NCBI RefSeq assembly: GCF_002042965.1
Contig: NZ_MZNT01000001.1
Coordinates: forward strand, 372,001 to 436,000
Direction: 5' to 3'
DNA: 64,000 nt
Source of the DNA: Paenibacillus sp. 32352
GTDB taxonomy: Bacteria; Bacillota; Bacilli; Paenibacillales; NBRC-103111
Part shown: positions 52,640 through 60,929 of the stretch, piece by piece
How the letters are laid out: every line of letters starts with the position of its first letter
Position numbering within the stretch: the first letter of the stretch is position 1
The notes under the pieces: generated by a model
The model's database searches: none
What the model was told of the DNA's origin: nothing
What the model saw: only the letters and a program-made list of their open reading frames with translations
Program-made: the position numbers and the translations under genes

Positions 52640-53251
52640 ATGAATAAAAAGCAGTTGCAGAGTGAGTTGACCAAAAAGCGAATAGCTGACGCCGCTAGAG
52701 TATTATTTATACAAAAGGGGTACAAGGCGACCTCCATCGAAGATATTGTCGAGGTGACAGGCAGCAGTAAAGGGAATATTTATTATCATTTTAAAAGCAA
52801 GGAAGGCTTGTTCCTGTATTTGGTAGAGGAATGGGACCATGATTGGGAGCACAAATGGCTCGAGAAAGAATCCAAGTATGAAACGACAATAGATAAATTG
52901 TACGGAATCGCCGAGCAGATGGTGCTGGATGATTTGAATCATCCACTTACGAAAGCAGCGGATGAGTTTTTCAATAACGAGGAGAAAACCAGCGACGTAG
53001 AGGACCGGATGGCCGAGATGGTCACGAGGCACTTGAAATTCAACGGAAAGCTGATTCGGGAAGGTATGGAGAAGGGCGAATTCAAGCAAGCTAACGTTGA
53101 GAGTCTGGCTGTCATCCTGGAGGGCTTGTTCTTTGGCCTAAGTCAGATGTCGCGTAAATCGAGTATGAAGGAAGCACTGGAGCTGTACCAGATGGCGGTA
53201 AAAATATTTCTTTACGGCATTGCCGCGCGGCCGGAGGAGCCGGAGCGATAG
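52640..53251 (+). CDS. TetR-family regulator
   Basis: This 203-residue repressor starts at ATG 52640 (GGAGTG six bases upstream; ATG 52631 is an alternative). The HTH is at residues 8-55 (LTKKRIADAARVLFIQKGYK, then TSIEDIVEVTGSSKGNIYYH and FKSKEGLFLYLVEEW). The C-terminal half is helical. A nearly identical 24-bp dyad lies before this gene and before the next, an MFS exporter, so it is very probably the pump's repressor, similar in layout to QacR/BmrR-type pairs. Confidence 0.9.
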   Translation: MNKKQLQSELTKKRIADAARVLFIQKGYKATSIEDIVEVTGSSKGNIYYHFKSKEGLFLYLVEEWDHDWEHKWLEKESKYETTIDKLYGIAEQMVLDDLNHPLTKAADEFFNNEEKTSDVEDRMAEMVTRHLKFNGKLIREGMEKGEFKQANVESLAVILEGLFFGLSQMSRKSSMKEALELYQMAVKIFLYGIAARPEEPER

Positions 53252-53317
53252 CCGTATCGGTTTTATAGACAGACACCCGAGCCGAAAATATTCCTTTTCG
53301 GTGAAGCCTTTTGGAAT

Positions 53318-53341
53318 AATACAAAACGAACGTTCAGTATA
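53318..53341 (+). promoter_or_regulatory. TetR operator before MFS gene
   Basis: It matches the 52572 operator at 19 of 24 positions, including AACGTTCAGTAT on the right half. It lies 32 bases before the MFS start. Confidence 0.75.
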
Positions 53342-53373
53342 ATTATGAAAGAAACAGCATGTGGAGGATTATC

Positions 53374-54573
53374 ATGTCATTATTATTTAGAAACAGAGGC
53401 GCAATTTTACTTTTGATGGTCAATATTTTCCTGGTTTTTACAGGCATTGGGCTTGTCATACCCATCATGCCCACTTATATGGAGGAGCTTCATATTAACG
53501 GCAGCATCGTCGGCTTGCTGGTTGCCGCATTTTCTTTAACCCAGCTCTTATTTTCTCCTATGGCAGGCCGGTTATCCGATTCCCTCGGCAGAAAGAAGAT
53601 TATTATTGGCGGAATGCTCGTGTTCGCCGTCTCGGAATGGATGTTCGGAGTGGTGAGCACACCGTTGTTTCTCTTCGTCTCGAGGATGCTCGGAGGTATA
53701 GGCGCGGCGCTGATCATGCCTGCGGTTATGGCTTACGCCGCCGACGTCACTACGACGGAAGAACGGGCCAAAGGAATGGGCTTCATTAATGCGGCCATTA
53801 CGACCGGATTCATAATTGGCCCCGGGATCGGCGGATTTATTGCGGTATATGGAATTCGAGCTCCCTTCTATGCGGCAGCTGCTGCGGGAGTCGTAGCTGC
53901 TATCATCTCGCTAATTCTGCTTCCGGAATCGATGAAAGCAGCTAAAGGAACGTCTCCGGCTCCGAGCTCGTCTCAAGAGGCCAAGCCAAGTCTTATATCG
54001 CAGCTGAGGCAATCCTTCCGCGAGCCCTATTTTCTTGGCTTGATCATCGTCTTCGTCATGTCCTTCGGCTTGGCAAATTATGAGACGATATTCGGATTGT
54101 TCGTGGATCATAAATTCGGGTTTACTCCAAAGGATATTGCTTTTATCATCACCTTCGGTTCCATTGCGGGAGCTGTCGTACAGCTTACGATTTTCGGCTG
54201 GATTTTGAACCGTTTTGGCGAGAGACGGGTCATATCCGTCTGTCTAGTTGTCGCGGGGGTATTTGTTTTATTGACGCTCTTTGTGAGCCGTTACTGGCTG
54301 ATTTTGCTGGTTACATTCATCGTTTTCCTGGCAACGGATATTTTGCGGCCGGCGGTCAGTACCCAAATGTCCAAAATGGCCCAAGACCAGCAGGGCTATG
54401 TAGCCGGCTTGAATTCCGCTTATACGAGCTTGGGAAATATTGTAGGTCCCGTTGTCGCAGGGTTCCTCTTCGATATTAACATCCAGTATCCGTATGTATC
54501 GGCCTCTCTTGTATTGCTGGTGTGCTTTGTCTTATCGCTGGCAGCCAAGGGAAAAAGGGTGGTTGCATCTTGA
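53374..54573 (+). CDS. MFS multidrug exporter (Bmr/NorA-like, 12 helices)
   Basis: This 399-residue protein has 12 hydrophobic helices. It shows VFTGIGLVIPIMPTYMEEL (helix 1), FSPMAGRLSDSLGRKKIIIG (motif A), RMLGGIGAALIMPAVMAYAAD (motif B) and GFINAAITTGFIIGPGIGGF (motif C, antiporter signature). Drug/H+ antiport across the cell membrane is the family role. Start ATG 53374 has GGAGG seven bases upstream; ATG 53359 does not. It is preceded by its probable TetR repressor with the shared operator and closed by a strong terminator. Confidence 0.91.
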   Translation: MSLLFRNRGAILLLMVNIFLVFTGIGLVIPIMPTYMEELHINGSIVGLLVAAFSLTQLLFSPMAGRLSDSLGRKKIIIGGMLVFAVSEWMFGVVSTPLFLFVSRMLGGIGAALIMPAVMAYAADVTTTEERAKGMGFINAAITTGFIIGPGIGGFIAVYGIRAPFYAAAAAGVVAAIISLILLPESMKAAKGTSPAPSSSQEAKPSLISQLRQSFREPYFLGLIIVFVMSFGLANYETIFGLFVDHKFGFTPKDIAFIITFGSIAGAVVQLTIFGWILNRFGERRVISVCLVVAGVFVLLTLFVSRYWLILLVTFIVFLATDILRPAVSTQMSKMAQDQQGYVAGLNSAYTSLGNIVGPVVAGFLFDINIQYPYVSASLVLLVCFVLSLAAKGKRVVAS

Positions 54574-54594
54574 CCGCGTGTCGTTATTGCAAAA

Positions 54595-54626
54595 GCGTCG
54601 CTGCGAAAAGCAGCGGCGTTTTTTTG
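54595..54626 (+). terminator. Terminator of MFS gene
   Basis: GCGTCGCTGC and GCAGCGGCGT form a stem with one mismatch around GAAAA, followed by TTTTTT. Confidence 0.88.
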
Positions 54627-54666
54627 CATGTGTAAGTGTAAGCTAGAGCTAGACTAAACCTTCTTC

Positions 54667-55551
54667 TCATGTACGCTGCCAAAGCTCAAGCTCTTTCTTC
54701 AAGCATTGAAGGAATAAGGTGCTTGCCGAGGAGCGGTACTGCAGCTTGCTAAGCTGCAAAATGCCGATCGGGATCAACGGTTCCTTCATGTTGACCTCCA
54801 AATGCACAATGTCAGGAGGCAGCTGGAGGGAGGAGAGGACGGCTCCGACTGACGGGATTTGCTGTACGAAGGACGGTATGGAGGAAATCTGACTCACCGT
54901 ATACAAGAACGGCGTGCCGGAATATCCGGCAAATTCTTTTACCAGACGCATATGGTACAAGCAGGTTTTGCCGCCGACGAAGAGCGGGTAATCATACAGA
55001 GCTTCCATGGAAACGGTTGGAGCGTCAGCATAGGGATGGTTCTTGGAAACGATAAAGCTGATTTTTTCATCATACAGATGCTCGAAGCGCAGGGCGGAGA
55101 TGTCGTGCGGCTCCCCGGTTATTGCGAAATCCAGCGAGTTTTGCAGAAGCGACTGGGCCAGCATATCCGCGTTGCCGACCGTGAAATGACACTCAATCTG
55201 CGGCTTCAGGGCGCGGAACCTGCGCAGAACAGCGGGCAGCAGGCTGGCCGTCATCGTCTCCGATACCCCGATGTGAAGAGTCCCTATTTCTTCCTTTTGC
55301 AGCGATTTGGCCTGGTCCAATACATAATTCCAGTGCTGAATCAGCTTGTCCACCTCTTGCGCGTATACCTTCCCGGAAGGAGTAAGCTCCGCATCCCAGC
55401 CTCGTTTGAACAGCTTGATCCCAAGCTCTTTTTCCAGCCTTTGTATTTGATTGGTCACCGTGGACTGCGCGTAATTTAATCTGGCGGCTGCCTTGGAGAA
55501 GGTACCCTCTTGAATAATCGTGCGGAAGGTCGTGAGCTCCTTCAAATCCAT
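54667..55551 (-). CDS. LysR-family regulator
   Basis: This 294-residue regulator starts at ATG 55551 (MDLKELTTF), with TGGAG nine bases upstream; two earlier in-frame ATGs sit on or before that site. HTH: FRTIIQEGTFSKAAARLNYA followed by QSTVTNQIQRLEKELG. The effector domain begins near residue 88 (GTLHIGVSETMTASLLPAVL). It is divergent from a tautomerase-like gene and a broken carboxymuconolactone decarboxylase gene, so it may have controlled an aromatic or quinone degradation pair. Confidence 0.91.
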   Translation of the reverse strand: MDLKELTTFRTIIQEGTFSKAAARLNYAQSTVTNQIQRLEKELGIKLFKRGWDAELTPSGKVYAQEVDKLIQHWNYVLDQAKSLQKEEIGTLHIGVSETMTASLLPAVLRRFRALKPQIECHFTVGNADMLAQSLLQNSLDFAITGEPHDISALRFEHLYDEKISFIVSKNHPYADAPTVSMEALYDYPLFVGGKTCLYHMRLVKEFAGYSGTPFLYTVSQISSIPSFVQQIPSVGAVLSSLQLPPDIVHLEVNMKEPLIPIGILQLSKLQYRSSASTLFLQCLKKELELWQRT

Positions 55552-55659
55552 ACCACTCATCTCCATCTAATAAAATGATAATATTTATGAATTAATTCAA
55601 TTATACAGATGAAGCATTGAGGTGTACAATCAAATTATCTTGAAAGGGAGGGAACCAGC

Positions 55660-56046
55660 ATGCCGTTCATTCGAGTCGGTTATTTGGAGCAGCAATACGG
55701 GGACAAGGAGTTGCCAATCATCAGTCAATGTATTATGCGTGCTTTAAGAGAGCATTTTCATGTCCCGGAGGATGATTACTTTCAGGTTTTTCATGCGCAT
55801 AAGCGAAGCGAATTTTACTACAGTCCCCATTATCTAAATGTGGAGAGAACGGATAAGCTCCTCTATATTCAAATCACGTTAGGGTCAGGGAGAAGCAGGG
55901 ATCAGAAGAAAGCATTTTACCGCAGGCTCGCTGAGCTATTGGCGGCAGAGTGCGAGATCAGAGAAGAGGACGTATTCGCTGTCTTGATGGAAACCGAGCT
56001 GGAGGATTGGACGTTCGGCAAAGGGATCGCGCAGATGATTTTATGA
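55660..56046 (+). CDS. Tautomerase-family protein (YusQ-like)
   Basis: This 128-residue protein begins MPFIRVGY, placing Pro directly after the initiator Met; in 4-oxalocrotonate tautomerase and MSAD relatives this becomes the catalytic N-terminal proline. Later motifs are FYYSPHYLNVERTDKLLYIQ, ITLGSGRSRDQKKAFYRRL and EDVFAVLMETELEDWTFGKG. The length (about twice a 60-residue 4-OT unit) fits the fused YusQ/MSAD-like group. Start ATG 55660 follows AAAGGGAGGGAACCAGC. The next gene, 40 bases on, is a frameshifted decarboxylase. The divergent LysR gene is the likely regulator. Confidence 0.9.
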   Translation: MPFIRVGYLEQQYGDKELPIISQCIMRALREHFHVPEDDYFQVFHAHKRSEFYYSPHYLNVERTDKLLYIQITLGSGRSRDQKKAFYRRLAELLAAECEIREEDVFAVLMETELEDWTFGKGIAQMIL

Positions 56047-56086
56047 AAAGCGTCGTTATAACGAGTACGTGAAAGGAGAGCAGGCG

Positions 56087-56409
56087 ATGAAGCACAGACG
56101 TATCGTATCGAATGCGAGAGAAACATTGGGGAATGTGGCACCGGCGTTGGCACACTATTCGGAGGAGGTGCTGTTCGGGGATGTATGGAGAAGAGAGGAG
56201 CTATCGCTTCGCGACCGAAGTCTCGTTACGGTTGCCGCCCTTGTGGCAGGCGAGCACACGAACCAACTACCTTTTTGAAGCTGGCTATGGATAATGGCCT
56301 TACCGAGGAAGAGCTGATTGAGGTCATCACGCATTTGGCCTTCTATGTAGGCTGGCCGCGGGCAGCGTCAGCCGTTTCCGTGGCGAAGCAGGTTTTGGGT
56401 AAGGATTAG
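56087..56409 (+). pseudogene. Carboxymuconolactone decarboxylase-family gene, frameshifted
   Basis: From ATG 56087 (AAAGGAG upstream) the frame reads RRIVSNARETLGNVAPALAHY and DRSLVTVAALVAGEHTNQLPF, then meets a stop at 56276. The family sequence resumes at once in the frame that ends at 56409, as LKLAMDNGLTEEELIEVITH and FYVGWPRAASAVSVAKQVL. The expected junction PFHLKLA is missing about four bases around CCTTTTTGAAG. Both halves are otherwise intact, so this is a recent frameshift or an error in the assembly. The intact protein would be about 107 residues, a CMD/AhpD-like oxidoreductase partner of the preceding tautomerase. Confidence 0.82.
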
Positions 56410-56440
56410 CATCTAGTATCTATCCCAATGGGATAGAAGA

Positions 56441-56488
56441 CGAAAAAAGACCATTCCAAGCTGCCTCAAGCAGTCCTGAATGGTCTTC
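56441..56488 (-). terminator. Terminator of the cupin gene
   Basis: AAGACCATTC (56448-56457) and GAATGGTCTT (56479-56488) form a perfect 10-bp stem. On the minus strand it is followed by TTTTCG, 17 bases after the cupin stop. Confidence 0.75.
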
Positions 56489-56504
56489 CGTTGTTCGCTG
56501 CGTC

Positions 56505-57290
56505 TTACAGATTGCTGTTATAATTGTAACCCCATCCATTGCCTATATAAGGCTGCTGCAGGGGATACTCGTATCTTTGATGGTACTGCGGCATGCTGGA
56601 ATTGGGCTGGTTCGGGAAGGCTTGGTTCGGATAGGACTGGTTAGGGAATGCTTGATTAGGGAAGGGCGGATTCGGGTACATCGGCTTCGAATAGTTTGGT
56701 TTGGCTTCCTTCTCACTGGTGCCCTGAACCTCAAACTTATCGCAATCCTTTGGAGGACCGATGAAAACTGTCCCGGTAATGGGGGAGAGCGTATCCTTCA
56801 CTTTGTCTTCATCGAGGCAGTAGGAGCGTGCGAATATGTTGGCGGGCGTCAGACGCAATAGATCGGAGCCGCCGATAAATTCCGGAGTCGGGGCATCGAA
56901 GATGGCTAATAAATGCGTGTTGTCGACGGACGCAACCTCATAATGCCACCATCCTTGAGGCACGTTTGCTACTTGACCCGGCTGAATGGGGAAGTTAAGC
57001 AATTCCTTCGTAAAAGGATTGATCAACGAGACGACAGCAGCTCCCGAAATGCAATAGACCAATTCCGAAGCATTCTGATGTATATGGGGTTCTACGATGT
57101 TACCGGCGCTGAGAAAAATATCGAGCAGAGATACGTTTCCAAGCGTGTTAAGCTGTTTAATGGAAAGCGCGTTAATGTAGTTCTGCGGATCTTTTGTGAA
57201 AAATCGATTGTCGCTTAAATCATAAGAAAATGCTGCCGATGGCGAGGCATAATCCATATATGAAACGGCCACGTCATTCCCTACTTTCAT
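56505..57290 (-). CDS. Cupin protein with Pro/Asn-rich repeat tail, probable spore protein
   Basis: This 261-residue protein has a single germin-like cupin (residues about 45-150): IVEPHIHQNASELVYCISG supplies the His-x-His...Glu metal site, and VPQGWWHYEVASVD supplies the last His. The C-terminal 70 residues carry repeats of the type YPNPPFPNQAFPNQSYPNQ, which are low-complexity and often found in spore coat proteins. There is no signal peptide. The ATG at 57290 has no clear ribosome binding site. A sporulation-type promoter (CATACAGTA -10) lies about 30 bases upstream. The inferred role is a coat- or mother-cell-associated cupin (oxalate decarboxylase-like fold); metal and activity are untested. 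Confidence 0.8.
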   Translation of the reverse strand: MKVGNDVAVSYMDYASPSAAFSYDLSDNRFFTKDPQNYINALSIKQLNTLGNVSLLDIFLSAGNIVEPHIHQNASELVYCISGAAVVSLINPFTKELLNFPIQPGQVANVPQGWWHYEVASVDNTHLLAIFDAPTPEFIGGSDLLRLTPANIFARSYCLDEDKVKDTLSPITGTVFIGPPKDCDKFEVQGTSEKEAKPNYSKPMYPNPPFPNQAFPNQSYPNQAFPNQPNSSMPQYHQRYEYPLQQPYIGNGWGYNYNSNL

Positions 57291-57319
57291 TGGATATTAG
57301 GCGTTTGACCCTATGCGGT

Positions 57320-57347
57320 TACTGTATGCAGCTGTAAATCTAAACGT
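57320..57347 (-). promoter_or_regulatory. Putative sigma E/sigma K promoter of cupin gene
   Basis: On the minus strand CATACAGTA (57328-57320) fits the -10 consensus of mother-cell sigma factors (CATANNNTA for sigma K, CATACANT for sigma E). AC lies 17 bases upstream, as in sigma K -35 elements. Confidence 0.45.
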
Positions 57348-57382
57348 TCGCCTAATCCATACCCCTTATCCAATTTCAGCTG

Positions 57383-57411
57383 TTGACAATGAACCAGGGA
57401 TGCCCTATAAT
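57383..57411 (+). promoter_or_regulatory. Strong sigma A promoter of leuA leader
   Basis: TTGACA (57383-57388) and TATAAT (57406-57411) match consensus with a 17-base spacer. Confidence 0.92.
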
Positions 57412-57417
57412 AACCAT

Positions 57418-57680
57418 TAATTTCATTAGCCAAATGTTACGATTAGAAATAGTAGAATTGATTGGACCTTTCAGAGAGCCGTTGGCAGGTGCGAAACGGC
57501 AGTGACCTTCATTTCGAACTCGTCTATGAACAGCTGCCTGATATGTAGGGTAAGCCGGATTTCCACCGTTACAGGGATAGATGGTGATGGCCATCGAAGG
57601 AGATCATTTCGTTAATGAAATGAATTAGAGTGGTACCGCGAGTTCAACCTCGTCTCTATACGTAGAGACGGGGTTTTTTT
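57418..57680 (+). ncRNA. T-box leader (leucine) of leuA
   Basis: The leader contains the T-box core AGAGTGGTACCGCG (57627-57640), which pairs with the tRNA acceptor end. It is followed by a terminator hairpin CCTCGTCTCT/AGAGACGGGG and TTTTTTT (57648-57680). Stem I shows AGTAGAA, CAGAGAGCC and GAAACGGC segments. In the expected specifier position the sequence reads CGAACTCGTC, and CTC (57519-57521) is a leucine codon, in keeping with the downstream gene. Uncharged tRNA-Leu would stabilise the antiterminator and allow leuA transcription. Confidence 0.88.
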
Positions 57681-57759
57681 GTTGGTTAAATTCCGGGTTT
57701 AACCAACCTCGCTTTATATAGATATATATTATATCCATTTCGTTTAGGAGGAACTAACC

Positions 57760-59307
57760 ATGAATCGTAAAATAATTGTATTGGATACTACATTGCGTGA
57801 CGGAGAGCAGGTTCCTGGCGCTAAGTTAAATATGCATCAAAAAATTGAAATCGCCCAGCAATTGAAACGGCTGAATGTAGATATTATCGAAGCGGGCTTC
57901 CCGGCTTCTTCCCAAGGAGATTTTCAGGCGGTGCAGGAAATTGCCCGCACCTTTGGCGACAGCGTATCGATTACTGCGCTGGCCCGCGCCGTTCGAACCG
58001 ATATTGACGCTGTCTATCAAAGCATTAAGGCGGCGCAAAATCCGCTCATCCATATCGTTCTCGGAACCTCCAACATCCATGTGGAGAAGAAGTTCAACCG
58101 ATCCAAGGAAGCGGTCATGGAGATGGGCGTTGAAGCCGTCAAATATGCCAAGACGCTGCTGCCTTACGTTCAATATTCGACAGAGGATGCATCGAGATCA
58201 GATTTCGAATATTTGTGGAAAACGATCGAAGCCGTTGTCAAAGCAGGGGCGACGATGATTAACGTGCCGGATACGGTCGGCTTTGCCGTCCCTGATGAAT
58301 TCGGGGACTTGATCCGCAGAATTAATGACCGTTTGAAGAACTTGAACGACAAGGTCATTCTCAGCGTGCACTGCCATAACGATTTGGGGCTTGCAACCGC
58401 GAATACGCTCAGCGCGGTCAAGAACGGAGCGGACAAAATCGAATGCACGATTAACGGCTTGGGTGAGCGCGCGGGTAACGCCTCGCTGGAAGAAGTCGTG
58501 ATGGCCTTAAAGGTAAGGGAAAGCTCCTTCCAAGCCTATACCGAAATTCAGACCAAAGAGCTTCTGAGAACGTCCCGCTTGGTCACTCATTTGACCGGCC
58601 TGGATGTTCAGGTGAACAAAGCGATTACAGGCGAGAACGCCTTCGCTCACTCCTCGGGCATTCATCAGGACGGGCTGCTTAAGGATAAGCAGGTTTATGA
58701 AATCATGTCTCCGGAGGATGTGGGAGCGGAGAGCATGGAGCTGATTCTTACCGCCCGTTCCGGCCGTCACGCGTTCAAGAATGCCGTCGAGAAGATGGGC
58801 TTCGATACGAGCGATAACGAGGACTTTGAGCAGCTGTTCCAAAAATTCCTTACCCTGGCCGATGCCAAAAAAGAAGTGTATGATCATGACGTATTTTATT
58901 TGGTGACAAGTCACCGCACCGTCAGCGATACCGAGAAGCAGCTGTATGAGCTGGAATCCTTCCAGGTGGTGACCAACGATGTTTACCCTACGGCTACCGT
59001 GAAATTGAGAAAGGGCTCTGAGGTTTTGAAAGGCTCTGAAGTAGGCGACGGTCCGATTGATGCGTTGTACAGCGTCATCAAAGCCTTGGTAGGCATGGAT
59101 GTTCAGCTGAAGGATTATAAAATCAACAGCCTGTCGAGAGGCAAGGAAGCGATCGGCCGTGTCAACATCCGCATCCAATACGAAGGCAAAACATATTCCG
59201 GCCGCGCTATGGACACCGATATTATTAAAGCCAGCGCGAATGCGTTCTTGAATGCTATTAACGGCGCTTTGCTGGATGATATGGCGAAGCAAGGGTCTGC
59301 TGTCTAG
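57760..59307 (+). CDS. leuA: 2-isopropylmalate synthase
   Basis: This 515-residue enzyme condenses acetyl-CoA with 2-oxoisovalerate, the first committed step to leucine. The N-terminal TIM barrel shows LDTTLRDGEQVPGAKLN (catalytic metal region), SVHCHNDLGLATANTL (HxH metal ligands) and GLGERAGNASLEEVVMAL. The C-terminal half carries the linker GRHAFKNAVEKMGF and a LeuA regulatory domain. Length fits the long, leucine-inhibited form. Start ATG 57760 follows AGGAGGAACTAACC. Expression is controlled by a leucine T-box. No leuB, leuC or leuD follows, so the rest of the pathway is elsewhere. Confidence 0.96.
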   Translation: MNRKIIVLDTTLRDGEQVPGAKLNMHQKIEIAQQLKRLNVDIIEAGFPASSQGDFQAVQEIARTFGDSVSITALARAVRTDIDAVYQSIKAAQNPLIHIVLGTSNIHVEKKFNRSKEAVMEMGVEAVKYAKTLLPYVQYSTEDASRSDFEYLWKTIEAVVKAGATMINVPDTVGFAVPDEFGDLIRRINDRLKNLNDKVILSVHCHNDLGLATANTLSAVKNGADKIECTINGLGERAGNASLEEVVMALKVRESSFQAYTEIQTKELLRTSRLVTHLTGLDVQVNKAITGENAFAHSSGIHQDGLLKDKQVYEIMSPEDVGAESMELILTARSGRHAFKNAVEKMGFDTSDNEDFEQLFQKFLTLADAKKEVYDHDVFYLVTSHRTVSDTEKQLYELESFQVVTNDVYPTATVKLRKGSEVLKGSEVGDGPIDALYSVIKALVGMDVQLKDYKINSLSRGKEAIGRVNIRIQYEGKTYSGRAMDTDIIKASANAFLNAINGALLDDMAKQGSAV

Positions 59308-59387
59308 GTTTATCCCGAAGGGGTTCCTTTTCTGAGGACCCCTCCCCTCATCAGGGGCATAAATCAAGGATTGGAGGGAATTATGAG

Positions 59388-59864
59388 ATGGGTTCGCTGA
59401 AAGAAAGCGCTCAGCGAGTGCAGGACTTGCTGGCGGAGTGGGGTTATGTAAATAAGGTTGTGGAGCTGCCCGATAGCGCACGCACAGCCCAGGAGGCCGC
59501 AGACGCTATTGGCTGCGAGGTTGCGCAAATTGCCAAATCGATTATATTTCGTCTTAAAAGCTCCGATAAGCCGCTTTTGGTTGTCGCCAGCGGTGTGAAT
59601 CGGGTTAATGAAAGGCTTATCGCCGGAAAGCTGAATGACCGGCTCGGCAAAGCGGACGCGGACTACGTTCGTGAGAGAACCGGTTTTGTCATCGGCGGAG
59701 TGGCTCCGATCGGGCACGCAGAAGACGTGATGACTCTCATTGACGAGGACCTGTTCCAGTACAAGACGCTGTGGGCAGCAGCGGGACATCCCAAGGCGGT
59801 ATTCGAGCTGACGCCGGAAGAACTGGTTGCCATGACCGGCGGACAAGTGGTCCAGGTCAAATAA
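59388..59864 (+). CDS. YbaK/EbsC-family aminoacyl-tRNA deacylase
   Basis: This 158-residue protein resembles the freestanding editing domains that hydrolyse mischarged Cys- or Ala-tRNA(Pro). Motifs: TAQEAADAIGCEVAQIAKSI, the lysine being the conserved catalytic one; LLVVASGVNRVNERLI; and TGFVIGGVAPIGH, TLWAAAGHPKAVFELTPEEL. Start ATG 59388 (ATTATGAG ATGGG) has GGAGGGAATT upstream. It lies 80 bases after leuA and before a LysR gene in the same direction. Confidence 0.9.
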   Translation: MGSLKESAQRVQDLLAEWGYVNKVVELPDSARTAQEAADAIGCEVAQIAKSIIFRLKSSDKPLLVVASGVNRVNERLIAGKLNDRLGKADADYVRERTGFVIGGVAPIGHAEDVMTLIDEDLFQYKTLWAAAGHPKAVFELTPEELVAMTGGQVVQVK

Positions 59865-59897
59865 GCAACAATTTAAGGGCGAAAGAGAGGAAGTACA

Positions 59898-60803
59898 TTG
59901 ACGCTGCAGCAATTGAAATATGTGATTGAGGTTGCCAACCGGGGATCCATGAATGAAGCGGCCAAACGGCTGTTTATCTCCCAGCCGAGTCTGTCCAATG
60001 CGATAAAAGATCTCGAGGAGGAAATCGGGATCACCATTTTCGAGCGCACGAACAAAGGCATTTCTCTCTCGAAGGAGGGGGCCGAGTTTCTCGGCTACGC
60101 CCGTCAGGTGATTGAGCAGGCCGAGCTGCTGGAGAGCAGATACTTGAACGCGAAGCCATCTCCCCAGCATTTCTCGGTATCGACGCAGCATTATGCATTT
60201 GCCGTGAATGCCTTCGTGCATTTGGTTCGTGAGTACGGCCACGAGGAATACGAGCTGGCGCTGCGCGAAACAAAGACACATGAAATCATTCAGGATGTCA
60301 AAAGCCAACGCAGCGAGATCGGCATCCTGTATCTCAATGAATTTAACGCCAAGGTCATCAACCGGCTGCTGAAGGATGCCAATCTGAAATTTACCGGCTT
60401 GTTTACGGCGAAGCCGCATATTTTTATAAGCGTACATAATCCGCTCGCCAAGCAATCCGTTGTGACGATCGACCAGCTTCAGGATTATCCTTACCTGTTC
60501 TTCGAGCAGGGGGAGTATAATTCATTTCATTTCTCCGAAGAAATATTGAGCACGCTGACGCATCCCAAAAGCATTCGTGTCAATGACCGGGCCACGCTGT
60601 TCAATTTGTTGATCGGGTTGAACGGCTATACGATCTCTACCGGGGTGCTGAGCGCCGATTTGAACGGGAATGAGATTATTCCCGTCCCTCTGGCATGCGA
60701 GGAGACGATTCATGTCGGCTGGATCTGTCACCAAAATGCGGCGCTGTCCAAGCTTGCGCTCGCTTATATCGAAGCGCTTCATCAGGCTATCGCTCAGCCG
60801 TAA
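59898..60803 (+). CDS. LysR-family regulator
   Basis: This 301-residue regulator starts at TTG 59898 after AGAGAGGAAGTACA. The HTH reads LKYVIEVANRGSMNEAAKRL followed by FISQPSLSNAIKDLEEEIG. The effector domain (about 90-300) has SVSTQHYAFAVNAFVHLVRE and EIGILYLNEFNAKVINRLL, typical of the CysL/YwfK/CbbR-like group. It follows the YbaK-like gene by 33 bases and may be co-transcribed. Its target is not evident; the nucleotide-salvage gene ade on the other strand is not obviously linked. Confidence 0.92.
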   Translation: MTLQQLKYVIEVANRGSMNEAAKRLFISQPSLSNAIKDLEEEIGITIFERTNKGISLSKEGAEFLGYARQVIEQAELLESRYLNAKPSPQHFSVSTQHYAFAVNAFVHLVREYGHEEYELALRETKTHEIIQDVKSQRSEIGILYLNEFNAKVINRLLKDANLKFTGLFTAKPHIFISVHNPLAKQSVVTIDQLQDYPYLFFEQGEYNSFHFSEEILSTLTHPKSIRVNDRATLFNLLIGLNGYTISTGVLSADLNGNEIIPVPLACEETIHVGWICHQNAALSKLALAYIEALHQAIAQP

Positions 60804-60929
60804 CTCCCGGCGCAATATAATCGTCCCCGTGAGCGCTACCGCCCCCAGCGCGAAACAACCTATTAAAGCACCGCGGACGAAATCAGAAAATACCCACGTC
60901 GGGGCGTAAGCCTCCGATGTGGTTGTAGT

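Noticed and set aside
58507-60455. Minus-strand frames opposite leuA, the YbaK-like gene and the LysR gene
   Set aside because: They overlap three well-supported genes and have Arg/Leu-rich compositions typical of antisense frames.
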